A stretch of 64,000 nt of DNA, taken from Ketobacter sp963922875 (lineage in GTDB: Bacteria; Pseudomonadota; Gammaproteobacteria; Pseudomonadales; Ketobacteraceae). The stretch lies in the NCBI GenBank assembly GCA_963922875.1, contig CAWUJH010000002.1, forward strand, positions 310,001-374,000. Direction: 5' to 3'. Positions 44,215 to 52,505 of the stretch are shown one piece after another (the first letter of the stretch is position 1; each line of letters opens with the position of its first letter). The position numbers were made by a program, and so were the translations under genes. Below the pieces are notes generated by a model that had not been told where the DNA came from, searched no databases, and saw only the letters and a program-made list of their open reading frames with translations.

Positions 44215-45735
44215 ATGCAGCTCACCGTGTTAGAACAGGACAAAGGACACTCAACAACAGATACAGGCGCTAGTAGCTGTGCTTCAGGGTCATGCGGTAG
44301 TTCCGACGATCAAATGTCGCACTTATCAGATGAGATTCGCAACAAAGTACAGAACCACCCGTGCTACTCCGAAGAGGCACACCACTATTTTGCTCGAATG
44401 CATGTGGCGGTAGCACCAGCCTGTAATATTCAATGTCATTACTGTAACCGCAAGTACGATTGTTCCAACGAATCTCGCCCTGGTGTGGTGTCTGAATTGC
44501 TTACACCTGAGCAAGCGGTAATGAAGACCAAGGCTGTCGCCGCAGCAATTCCTCAGATGAGCGTGTTAGGGATAGCCGGACCCGGTGATCCATTGGCGAA
44601 CCCGGAGCGCACGTTTTCTACTTTCAGAATGCTGAGCGAACAGGCACCTGATATTAAATTGTGTGTTTCAACCAATGGTCTTGCTTTACCTGATGCAGTG
44701 GAAGAGCTTGCCAAACATAATATTGACCACGTCACCATTACTATCAACTGCGTTGATCCTGCTGTGGGTGAAAATATCTATCCCTGGATCTATTGGAACA
44801 ACAAGCGCATCCATGGCCGCAAAGCTGCAAAAATATTAATTGAGCAACAGCAAAAAGGTCTGGAAATGCTGGTGGCGAAGGGGATTTTGGTAAAAGTAAA
44901 CTCCGTAATGATCCCTGGCGTCAACGATGATCATCTCAAAGAAGTCAGTCGAATTGTCAAAGAAAAGGGTGCATTTCTGCATAACGTAATGCCTCTGATT
45001 GCAGAAGCTGAACATGGTACCTTCTTCGGAATCATGGGGCAGCGAGGTCCTGAGCCAGAAGAACTCCAAGATCTGCAGGATGCCTGCTCTGGTGACATGA
45101 ACATGATGCGCCATTGTCGCCAATGTCGTGCCGATGCTGTAGGACTTCTAGGGGAAGATCGGGGTGAGGAATTTACTCTGGATAAAATCGAAGCCATGAA
45201 TATCGATTATGAATCTGCGATGAAAACTCGAGCAATCGTTCATGAAGGTATTTTGGAAGAGCTAGAAGAAAAACAAGCGAAAAAAGCGCGTTTAGCAGCG
45301 GTTTCTGTGCCTGCACCTGAAGATGTAATTCCAGCGAATACGCGTCCGGTATTGATGGCCGTGGCGACCAGCGGTGGTGGTTTAATCAATCAACATTTTG
45401 GTCATGCCACCGAGTTCTTGATTTATGAGGCATCACCTACTGGCGTGCGCTTTATCAGTCATCGCAAAGTAGATCAGTATTGTATTGGTGGCGATACCTG
45501 CGGTGAAAAGGAAAGTGCACTGGCGGGTAGTATTCGTGCCTTGAAAGGCTGCGAATCTGTGTTGTGCTCTAAAATCGGTTATGAACCCTGGTCACTACTG
45601 GAGGATGCCGGCATTGAACCCAATGGTGAGCATGCTATGGAGCCGATAGAGGAAGCAATTCTTGCTGTTTACAAAGAAATGATAGCCAACGGCAAGTTGG
45701 ATGAAACAGCAAAAGCAATAGAGCAACATGCTTAA
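44215..45735 (+). CDS. nifB: NifB, radical SAM enzyme for NifB-co
   Basis: 506-residue enzyme that fuses two [4Fe-4S] clusters into NifB-co with a central carbide. The radical SAM motif is ACNIQCHYCNRKYDC near residue 70; further cluster Cys occur near MMRHCRQCRADAVG. After about residue 370 comes a NifX-like domain (LMAVATSGGGLINQHFGH). The ATG at 44215 has GAGGAG upstream; a longer frame would include the sigma54 promoter and is wrong. A Ser/Cys-rich N-terminus (SSCASGSCGSS) is common in NifB. Confidence 0.95.
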   Translation: MQLTVLEQDKGHSTTDTGASSCASGSCGSSDDQMSHLSDEIRNKVQNHPCYSEEAHHYFARMHVAVAPACNIQCHYCNRKYDCSNESRPGVVSELLTPEQAVMKTKAVAAAIPQMSVLGIAGPGDPLANPERTFSTFRMLSEQAPDIKLCVSTNGLALPDAVEELAKHNIDHVTITINCVDPAVGENIYPWIYWNNKRIHGRKAAKILIEQQQKGLEMLVAKGILVKVNSVMIPGVNDDHLKEVSRIVKEKGAFLHNVMPLIAEAEHGTFFGIMGQRGPEPEELQDLQDACSGDMNMMRHCRQCRADAVGLLGEDRGEEFTLDKIEAMNIDYESAMKTRAIVHEGILEELEEKQAKKARLAAVSVPAPEDVIPANTRPVLMAVATSGGGLINQHFGHATEFLIYEASPTGVRFISHRKVDQYCIGGDTCGEKESALAGSIRALKGCESVLCSKIGYEPWSLLEDAGIEPNGEHAMEPIEEAILAVYKEMIANGKLDETAKAIEQHA

Positions 45736-45763
45736 AAATCTGCAGCCTAAAATCGTTGTTACT

Positions 45764-45790
45764 GCTCGGACTGGTTACACCGGTCCGAGC
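45764..45790 (+). other. Hairpin between nifB and fdxN
   Basis: 11-bp stem (GCTCGGACTGG / CCGGTCCGAGC, one G-T pair) with a five-base loop and no T-run. It probably shapes mRNA processing or stability rather than ending transcription. The fdxN ribosome site follows at once. Confidence 0.6.
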
Positions 45791-45807
45791 GACAAAGGAG
45801 ACTTAAG

Positions 45808-46086
45808 ATGGCCTTAAAAATTGTAGAATCCTGCGTAAATTGTTGGGCTTGTTACGATGTTTGTCCCAGTGACGCTATCTATCAAAGTAGCCCCCATTTC
45901 AAAATCAGTGCGCGCAAATGTACGGAATGTGAGGATGATTATGCCCATCCCCAATGTGCCAGCATTTGTCCGATTGAAGAAGCAATACTGAGTGCCGATG
46001 GAAAACCCATGAATCCACTGGGTTCTTTAACCGGCATTCCTCCTGAGAAACTTGAGGAAGCCATGCGAGAGATTCAGGCTCGATAA
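45808..46086 (+). CDS. fdxN: FdxN-type ferredoxin
   Basis: 92-residue ferredoxin next to nifB. Cluster motifs are CVNCWACYDVCPSD at the start and CTECEDDYAHPQCASICP, the long-loop version of the second motif typical of nif-linked FdxN. In Azotobacter FdxN donates electrons to NifB reactions. AAAGGAG precedes the ATG. Confidence 0.93.
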   Translation: MALKIVESCVNCWACYDVCPSDAIYQSSPHFKISARKCTECEDDYAHPQCASICPIEEAILSADGKPMNPLGSLTGIPPEKLEEAMREIQAR

Positions 46087-46123
46087 GGCATTATGGTATA
46101 GGCATTAAAGAGAGCGTAGTCTA

Positions 46124-46534
46124 ATGAGGGTAGTATTTTTCGAGAAACCAGGCTGTATCAGTAATTCGAAACAAAAGAAATTACTGCGAAATGCAGGCCT
46201 AGAACTTGAGGTATACAGCTTGCTTGATGTGCAGTGGAATTATTGGGAGCTGGCACGATTTTTCGAAAAGGTCCCTCTTAAAGACTGCTTCAACCCCAAC
46301 GCTCCAAGAATTAAATCTAACCAAATCATTCCCTCAGAAATGAGTCGAAGGGAAGCAATAGAAGCCATGATTGATGATCCGTTATTAATCAAGCGCCCCT
46401 TGATGATAGCTGAAGGTAGAAAAATAGTTGGATTTGATATAGAGCGGTTAAAGGCCATCTATCCCTTGATGGAATGGCACAGTAAACAATCACGGGATGA
46501 CATCGAACAATGTTCGCAGCCGCAGCTGATTTAA
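46124..46534 (+). CDS. nifO: NifO, ArsC-like nitrogenase-associated protein
   Basis: 136-residue thioredoxin-fold protein of the ArsC/Spx type. The N-terminal FFEKPGCISNSKQKKLL has the single Cys10 at the ArsC position; RPLMIAEGRKIVGF forms the later core. In Azotobacter NifO influences molybdenum allocation between nitrogenase and nitrate reductase. It overlaps nifQ by up to 25 bases. Confidence 0.9.
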   Translation: MRVVFFEKPGCISNSKQKKLLRNAGLELEVYSLLDVQWNYWELARFFEKVPLKDCFNPNAPRIKSNQIIPSEMSRREAIEAMIDDPLLIKRPLMIAEGRKIVGFDIERLKAIYPLMEWHSKQSRDDIEQCSQPQLI

Positions 46535-47091
46535 TGTACATAGCCTTACGTGATGTAAACGAATCGCCTAATTTAGGCTTGTTGTCCTGTATACAAGAAA
46601 GTCAACGGGACGGCCGGGGGTGTTTGCCCTATTACCTCGGAATGACACCTTTGGATTATGTGAATTTGGGTCAGGTAACCGGAGTTGGTGGGGAGCGTTG
46701 GTATCAGTTTGACGCGGCCGTTTTCGAACAGTCTGAATTACGCCAAGAATTGTTGGAAATGAGACGCGATGAATGGTCCGAATTAAGAGCGCTATTACTA
46801 GCGAACAGAGCTGAGGATAATGTCATTACATCACTACTGGCCGATATCGTCGCCGCAGGATGTTTAGGTGGTGATCACCTATGGCGTGATCTTGGATTTA
46901 ATAATCGCGCCCAGCTAGGCGATCTGATGAAGATCAATTTCAGACCGCTGTTCCTGGCCAACCATGCGGATATGAAATGGAAGAAATTCTTCTATAAGCA
47001 ATTATGTGAACAAGAGGGTGGCTATGTTTGTCGATCTCCCACCTGTGAACAATGTGCTGCTTATGATGATTGTTTTGGTCCGGAAATATGA
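46510..47091 (+). CDS. nifQ: NifQ, molybdenum donor for FeMo-co
   Basis: 193 residues (or 185 from ATG 46534, which overlaps the nifO stop). NifQ carries a Mo-Fe-S cluster and donates molybdenum to NifEN. The C-terminal ligand motif Cx4Cx2Cx5C is complete: CRSPTCEQCAAYDDC. The GLPPLLG-type core appears as CLPYYLGMTPLDY. No clear ribosome site helps choose the start; coupling with nifO is likely. Confidence 0.93.
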   Translation: MFAAAADLMYIALRDVNESPNLGLLSCIQESQRDGRGCLPYYLGMTPLDYVNLGQVTGVGGERWYQFDAAVFEQSELRQELLEMRRDEWSELRALLLANRAEDNVITSLLADIVAAGCLGGDHLWRDLGFNNRAQLGDLMKINFRPLFLANHADMKWKKFFYKQLCEQEGGYVCRSPTCEQCAAYDDCFGPEI

Positions 47092-47124
47092 ACAACAAAC
47101 CTTAGCTGTAGTGGAGGAACTGAA

Positions 47125-47919
47125 ATGCCCGGTTATGAATGTATAAATTTAAGCACTGCGGAAACCATGTTGAGTGAAGGTGGGGTCCTGTTGTTGGATA
47201 TGCGTGATTACCGGTCTTTTCTCACGGGGCATCATCCCCGGGCCTTGCATTTGAATGACGGCAATTTGCGTTCTTTAATAAAACACACCGCTAAACATAT
47301 CCCCATCATTATTTACTGTTACCACGGCCATTCCAGCCAGGATATGTCGCAGCTCTTTTACGATTTTGGCTTTGAGAGGGTTTACAGTTTAGACGGTGGT
47401 TATGAGGCATGGTTTCAATCCACAAATTATCCTCGTCAGGAGCTGTCTGGGGCTTTGACGGATTGGCTTAACGAGCGCAAATTCAGCCCGCTCAATCTTG
47501 ATCAACGGGGCTGGAATAATGAAACAGCCATAATGGTGGCAGCCAGGGAAAATAATCCAGCCGTCTGTCAAGAATTGATCGCCGCTGGTGCATCAGTAAA
47601 TTTATTGAATAAAGATGGTAATAATGCTCTTTGGTTAGCCTGTTTTGCCAATGCCACAGAAATTGCGGAACAGTTAATCGATGCCGGTATTGATATTGAT
47701 AATCAGAACGATAATGGAGCCACGGCACTAATTTATTCTTCCTCTGCTGGTCGAACTGATATGGTTAAATTATTAGTCCGCGCTGGTGCCAGTTTAAGCT
47801 TGGCCACATTGGATGATTATACCGCCATTGATGTGGCAGCCAATATTGAAAGTTTACGATTTTTAAGAGCTACTTGGAAATCAACAGCGCCACCCAGAGC
47901 ATTGAAAGCCAATGCCTAA
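47125..47919 (+). CDS. rhdN: Rhodanese-ankyrin fusion protein (RhdN-like)
   Basis: 264 residues. Residues 1-110 are a rhodanese domain with the active-site loop IIYCYHGHSSQD (Cys near residue 57), the GlpE-type CxxGxxS loop. Residues 130-255 contain three or four ankyrin repeats (NETAIMVAARENNPAVCQEL, GNNALWLACFANATEIAEQL, GATALIYSSSAGRTDMVKLL). It is encoded where the sulfurtransferase RhdN lies in Azotobacter. Persulfide handling for Fe-S assembly with a partner chosen by the ankyrins is inference. Confidence 0.85.
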   Translation: MPGYECINLSTAETMLSEGGVLLLDMRDYRSFLTGHHPRALHLNDGNLRSLIKHTAKHIPIIIYCYHGHSSQDMSQLFYDFGFERVYSLDGGYEAWFQSTNYPRQELSGALTDWLNERKFSPLNLDQRGWNNETAIMVAARENNPAVCQELIAAGASVNLLNKDGNNALWLACFANATEIAEQLIDAGIDIDNQNDNGATALIYSSSAGRTDMVKLLVRAGASLSLATLDDYTAIDVAANIESLRFLRATWKSTAPPRALKANA

Positions 47920-47934
47920 CATAAGGAGACAGTT

Positions 47935-48270
47935 ATGAGTGCACCAACAACCGAAGAGATCATTAAACGGCAACTCGCCGACAATCCCGTTATTCTTTAT
48001 ATGAAAGGAACCCCCCAAAGTCCCGAGTGTGGATTTTCTCGCAACGCAGTAGCGGCTTTAAATCAAACGGGTAAACCTTTTGCTTTTGTTAATATCCTGC
48101 AATCTCCGTTCATTCGTGAAAAGCTACCGGCTATTTCGCAGTGGCCTACCTTTCCCCAGCTATTTGTTAAGGGAGAGCTAGTTGGGGGTAGTGATATTAT
48201 CTGTGCCATGGTCGACGATGGCTCACTATTGTCGCTCTTAGAAAGTAATGAGACTGCTGCAGAAGGGTAA
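47935..48270 (+). CDS. grx5: Monothiol glutaredoxin, Grx5/GrxD type
   Basis: 111-residue CGFS glutaredoxin. The active motif SPECGFSRNAVAAL has the single Cys of this class, with WPTFPQLFVKGELVGGSDI forming the glutathione and cluster site. Such proteins hold a shared [2Fe-2S] cluster and pair with BolA proteins, one of which is encoded next. GGAG precedes the ATG. A nif-linked copy, Grx5-nif, is known from Azotobacter. Confidence 0.93.
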   Translation: MSAPTTEEIIKRQLADNPVILYMKGTPQSPECGFSRNAVAALNQTGKPFAFVNILQSPFIREKLPAISQWPTFPQLFVKGELVGGSDIICAMVDDGSLLSLLESNETAAEG

Positions 48271-48275
48271 TAGTA

Positions 48276-48536
48276 ATGCAACCGACAGAAGTCATCGATA
48301 TGATCAAATCTGTAGTGCCTGATGCGGAGATTAAGGTAGAAGGGGAAGACTGTAGCTTTGCGGCTACCGTTATCAGCCCGGCGTTTAAGGCAATGATGCC
48401 AGTAAAACGACAACAGTTGGTCTTGGGTCCTTTTTCCAGCTTGATTACTCAAGGCACATTGCATGCGCTTTCTGTAAAAGCAGTAACTCCGGAAGAATGG
48501 CGCGCGCAACAGTCCAGTAATCTCATTCAACTGTGA
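48276..48536 (+). CDS. BolA/IbaG family protein in the nif operon
   Basis: 86-residue BolA-fold protein. The family core PVKRQQLVLGPFSSLITQGTLHALSVKAVTPEEW is present (core VLGPFSS and LHALSVKAVTPEEW). It follows the CGFS glutaredoxin by five bases, and monothiol Grx-BolA heterodimers are a known [2Fe-2S] module. The invariant-type His is in TLHALSVKA. It is probably a nif-dedicated Fe-S trafficking partner. Confidence 0.88.
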   Translation: MQPTEVIDMIKSVVPDAEIKVEGEDCSFAATVISPAFKAMMPVKRQQLVLGPFSSLITQGTLHALSVKAVTPEEWRAQQSSNLIQL

Positions 48537-48543
48537 GGCTAAT

Positions 48544-49281
48544 ATGTCAGAGACACCGAATTTAAGCAGAGAAGCGGCCTTAAGGATTGCCTTAGCGACT
48601 CGGGTATTGCCAGGGATCGATATCGGACAACTGTTAGAGATTTTGCATCGCAGAATTGAAGATGATTTAACAGAAGAGTCTCTGACGACAATTACCGTAA
48701 CGGATTTGAAGACAGGCTTCGCCAGTGTCGATGGTGAAGAAGATGGTGAAGATATTGGCATCGGTTTGCCTGCGTTAAAAGAAGCTGTGCGCATCCTGTG
48801 GGGAGAAAGCGATGAAGAACAGCTGCCTACCACCATGCCCATTGACCCAAATATGGAGAAATCCATTCTCTTGGCCGTCGCTTCCAATAGTGGTGAATTG
48901 CTCAATGGTCACTTTGGCTCCTGTATTCGATACCTTGTGTATCAAGTTAACGCCACTCAATGCAATCTAGTAGATATACGCTCTGCTTTAGAAGCCGATT
49001 TCTCTGATGATCGCAATGCGTTTCGGGTTAATTTAATCAAAGACTGCCATGTGCTTTATGTGGTGTCTGTGGGTGGTCCTGCCGCTGCCAAAGTAGTAAG
49101 GGCCGATATATACCCGATCAAGCGAATTGATGGGGGTGAAGCGCGAGAAGTGATCGCAGAGTTTCAGAAGGTGATGAGCAATGCGCCACCACCATGGCTC
49201 GCCAAAATTCTCGGTGCAGATACCGAAGAGCGTATTCGGTTTAAACGGGATGAGGATTCGGATATAGAGGAAGCTTCTTGA
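48544..49281 (+). CDS. nafY: NafY/NifY-family FeMo-co carrier
   Basis: 245-residue protein with two parts. The N-terminal helical domain (REAALRIALATRVLPGIDIG, SAM-like) binds apo-NifDK in NafY, and the C-terminal NifX-like core carries the cofactor (NGHFGSCIRYLVYQV, DCHVLYVVSVGGPAAAKVVR). The PPPWLAKILG end is shared with NifY. It ends inside a 19-base tandem duplication that changes the last codons. A second family member is encoded at 61107. Confidence 0.9.
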   Translation: MSETPNLSREAALRIALATRVLPGIDIGQLLEILHRRIEDDLTEESLTTITVTDLKTGFASVDGEEDGEDIGIGLPALKEAVRILWGESDEEQLPTTMPIDPNMEKSILLAVASNSGELLNGHFGSCIRYLVYQVNATQCNLVDIRSALEADFSDDRNAFRVNLIKDCHVLYVVSVGGPAAAKVVRADIYPIKRIDGGEAREVIAEFQKVMSNAPPPWLAKILGADTEERIRFKRDEDSDIEEAS

Positions 49282-49298
49282 TATAGAGGAAGCTTCTT
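49261..49298. repeat. 19-bp perfect tandem duplication at the nafY 3' end
   Basis: GATATAGAGGAAGCTTCTT occurs twice in a row (49261-49279 and 49280-49298). The nafY stop TGA lies across the junction. With one copy the frame would read on as LRWT and stop at TAA. Confidence 0.95.
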
Positions 49299-49470
49299 TA
49301 AGATGGACATAATATTTATTCAGTCCGCTCTGTGAATGACTAAATATTCAATTTATTTTAAAGGCCAGGGAAATTAATCCAGCTGCTATTCTCTCACAGG
49401 CGATAGTGGCTGATGATCTGCCATGGGAAATAAGCAGCCAGCCTCACAGGTCTGCCATGGTGATGGTGAT

Positions 49471-52155
49471 TTAGATCGATTTAATAAAAAACTTAGGGTA
49501 GGGTAATTTAAAAGAAACGGTCTTATGTTGCTCTAGCCATTGTATGAGGTCAGCATGTTGCATGGGTTTAGCAAAGTAATAGCCTTGTATCTCTTGTCCT
49601 CCCAGCTCCATAACCGATTTCAGTTCTTTCTCAGTTTCGACCCCTTCGACTATCGTATGCAGTTGTAAGCTTTTGGCCAGGGATATAATGCTGGCATAAA
49701 TTGCTTCACCGCCATTGTTGAGGGCCGTTACAAAGGAACGATCGATTTTAAGGGAGTCGATGGGAAAATTACGCAAATAGCTTATGGAAGAATAACCAGT
49801 TCCGAAATCATCAATCGCGATTCGAATACCGGATGTACGCAGCTGACTCAATACCGTGCGAATCTGTTCAATATCTGCGGCGAATAAATTTTCGGTAATT
49901 TCTAACTCAAGACGGCTAGCGGGGAGGCCACTCTCCGCCAGTACAGCGATAACATCCTGGTGAAAGCCAGGAGTGAGTAGTTGACTGACGGAAATGTTGA
50001 CGGCGATACGAATCTGGCTGTCTGGAGCGATTGTGTAGAGCGTATGGCATGCTTTGCGCAAAATACAGAGGCCGAGGGCTGGCATTAAGCCACATTCTTC
50101 CGCCACGGGTATAAATTCAACAGGGTTTATCATTTTGCCATCGGGTAACGGCCAACGGGCAAGTGCTTCAAAGCCGGTTAGTCCACCATTGCTTGCGGCG
50201 ATAAAAGGCTGCAGCGCCACATCCAATTCCTCGTTGGCAATGGCTGTACGGAGCGACTGCGCCATTTGCAAGCGGGCAGCGGCCTGAGTGCCCCAGTGTG
50301 CTTCGTAGATGGCAAGGGACTGGTCATCGCATTTGGCGCGATAGACGGCAATATCCGCGTGTTCAATAAGTTGTTGGGCGGTAATACCATGGTTTGGACA
50401 GATAGCAACACCAATGCTGGCACCAATCATCACTGGGCCGCTCTCAAGCTCAATGGGCTTGCTGAGACGTGATAGGAGATTTTCGGAAAAATCCATTATG
50501 GCATTCTGGGATTGGATGGCGTTCTGTAGTATAACGAATTCATCCCCCCCCCAGCGAGCACAAACCAAACCTGGCACGCAACTGGCCCGCAACCGGTGAG
50601 CGGTTTCCTGTAGCACTTTATCGCCAGCTGAATGACCTAAACCATCATTGATCTCTTTGAATCGATTTAGGTCCAGCATATAAACGGCAAATTCCGTTTT
50701 GTTATGCGCAAATTCGAGTAATGCTTCTTCCACTACACTGGTAAATCGATAGCGATTACCCAAACCCGTTAACATATCGTGTTCTGCTTGATATTGCAGT
50801 TCTCGTGTCCGTTGTTGGACTTGTGCTTCCAGTGAAGTGTTAGTCTCGATCAAACGTTTGCGTGCGAATGTTAAATCGGTGTTCATGAGTTGCATTTCAT
50901 CGTTTAACGATTGCATTTGGGCGGCTCTGTATTCAGCTAATTGCCGCAAGCGCAGGCTTTCTAGGGATCGTAGCGTGAGGTTATGCAGGTTTTCGAGTCC
51001 AACACCTAAAGTAAGGATCGTCAGCACAGCAAGTGCTATGGCCATCCAAGGGTTAAATTCATTGAATGCAACAATAAAGGGAAACACTAAACAGCACAAT
51101 GTGTTGCAATAGAGTAACCAGCGATCGCTGCTTAAACCAATCACGCTGATCACGGCAATAGCGATCTGTAACGCAATGGCCGCTTCCGTACTGATCAAGC
51201 GCTGTTGGAAATAGAAGATGAACATAAAGACCAGCCAGCCAGCCTGGCTTATCACTATATTTGCGGTTGAAATTATGCGCCACTGATTGATTGTAAAATG
51301 ATTAGGATTACTAAGGTATTTTACATGGGACGCACTGCGTAAGGTTTGCAGGGATATGAGCAGTAGAAACCAACTCCACAGGGATTGTTCATTGCCTGAT
51401 TCCCGTAGAGCGATTACGAGAAAGAATGCCAAGGCAATATGCATAACCACGGCATGTAATCCTGTCACAAAATTTGCAGCCACTTTTGGCTGTTGTAAGC
51501 CCTGATAAGACATGTCGGGTTCGACGGGTTGGCTGTAGCTTCTATCCCACTTTTCTCGACTAAGGAACAAATGGTGAATCCAGGATATGACTAATATTTC
51601 CTTGGCGATCAGAACTAAGCCAGCTAGTCCTAATGGTGTAATGTGAGGATCGCCTAGCAGCGCTAGTCGGGTTGCCATAGGTAACATATTAACGATCACT
51701 AAAAGTAATGCATACTTGGGGAATAGGGCCAGTGGCAAGAAGTTTGCGTACACGGTGGCAATATAGAGACAAATAATAATGATTCGAGTATCTTCAGGAA
51801 GCATTGGTAGAATGGAAATCGCAATGGCGTTCCAAACCATAACTACGGCCAGCATAAAGAAAAAATAATTGTGCAGATTTTTACGGTATGAGTCCGGTTC
51901 GTTGGACCTATCAAGTTGTTTTTTCAGTAATAATATAGGTTGTGGGTAGGCAAAAAGGACTAGCAATACCAGGGTTGCCAGGATGATCGGATTAGTTAAG
52001 ATGTTGTTTATATAGAGCAAAGCAAGCATCAATATCGTGCAAATGCCAGACAGGCTCAGGCCAGCAATGCCTCGAGAAGCCAGCAAGACCAGTTTTTCCC
52101 GGTCTAACTCTTGAGGTGCAGAAAATATTTCAGGAAAAAAATTGTGTTTTTTCAT
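49471..52155 (-). CDS. Membrane GGDEF-EAL protein
   Basis: 894 residues. About eight or more membrane helices fill the first 390 residues, then a coiled coil (about 400-450), a GGDEF domain (intact GGDEF near residue 536) and an EAL domain from about 630. The GGDEF domain lacks the RxxD inhibitory site (CVPG stands there). The EAL domain keeps FEALARW, NISVSQL, EITEN, IDDFGTGYSS and IDRSF, so phosphodiesterase activity is likely. It reads against the nif genes and has no evident nif promoter. It may control c-di-GMP. Confidence 0.93.
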   Translation of the reverse strand: MKKHNFFPEIFSAPQELDREKLVLLASRGIAGLSLSGICTILMLALLYINNILTNPIILATLVLLVLFAYPQPILLLKKQLDRSNEPDSYRKNLHNYFFFMLAVVMVWNAIAISILPMLPEDTRIIIICLYIATVYANFLPLALFPKYALLLVIVNMLPMATRLALLGDPHITPLGLAGLVLIAKEILVISWIHHLFLSREKWDRSYSQPVEPDMSYQGLQQPKVAANFVTGLHAVVMHIALAFFLVIALRESGNEQSLWSWFLLLISLQTLRSASHVKYLSNPNHFTINQWRIISTANIVISQAGWLVFMFIFYFQQRLISTEAAIALQIAIAVISVIGLSSDRWLLYCNTLCCLVFPFIVAFNEFNPWMAIALAVLTILTLGVGLENLHNLTLRSLESLRLRQLAEYRAAQMQSLNDEMQLMNTDLTFARKRLIETNTSLEAQVQQRTRELQYQAEHDMLTGLGNRYRFTSVVEEALLEFAHNKTEFAVYMLDLNRFKEINDGLGHSAGDKVLQETAHRLRASCVPGLVCARWGGDEFVILQNAIQSQNAIMDFSENLLSRLSKPIELESGPVMIGASIGVAICPNHGITAQQLIEHADIAVYRAKCDDQSLAIYEAHWGTQAAARLQMAQSLRTAIANEELDVALQPFIAASNGGLTGFEALARWPLPDGKMINPVEFIPVAEECGLMPALGLCILRKACHTLYTIAPDSQIRIAVNISVSQLLTPGFHQDVIAVLAESGLPASRLELEITENLFAADIEQIRTVLSQLRTSGIRIAIDDFGTGYSSISYLRNFPIDSLKIDRSFVTALNNGGEAIYASIISLAKSLQLHTIVEGVETEKELKSVMELGGQEIQGYYFAKPMQHADLIQWLEQHKTVSFKLPYPKFFIKSI

Positions 52156-52505
52156 TAATATACAACAACTTATACTTTGTCTGTCAAATAGACTAATGGA
52201 CGCCCAGTATTGTTAGTCTAGTTGCCAGATCAGTTCTAACAACGGTAATTGCGTTAGGGAGGTTGTCTAATTGATGTCAAAATAATGCAATGTGTTATTT
52301 TGTGCTTTCTGCGGTAACAATAATTATTAATCTCCCATTAAAAAGTCCGCTCCGAGTAAATCAGTAGAGTTTTGTCCCAGAAAAAAATCCACATGAGACA
52401 AGCGAGCGTTTAGGAAAAAATCACTGCAACTTTCTTAGAACCCATTACGTATTGGTTGTTAGGGGAAATCCTACAACCAATGAGATCATCGTAAGGAGTT
52501 TTAAG
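52156..52505. other. Divergent intergenic region before the diheme lipoprotein gene
   Basis: 350 bases. A possible sigma70 pair for the plus strand is TTGATG at 52271 and TGTTAT at 52293 (16 bases apart), weak. An imperfect inverted repeat (ATTGGTTGT at 52451-52459, ACAACCAAT at 52473-52481, extended by three pairs past one bulge) gives a hairpin just above the ribosome site TAAGGAG. No NifA site is seen. Confidence 0.45.

Noticed and set aside
48063..48905. Long minus-strand open frame (280 codons) opposite grx, bolA and nafY
   Set aside because: It is antisense to three well-identified genes, has low-complexity Ser/Pro-rich content and no family match; a shadow frame.
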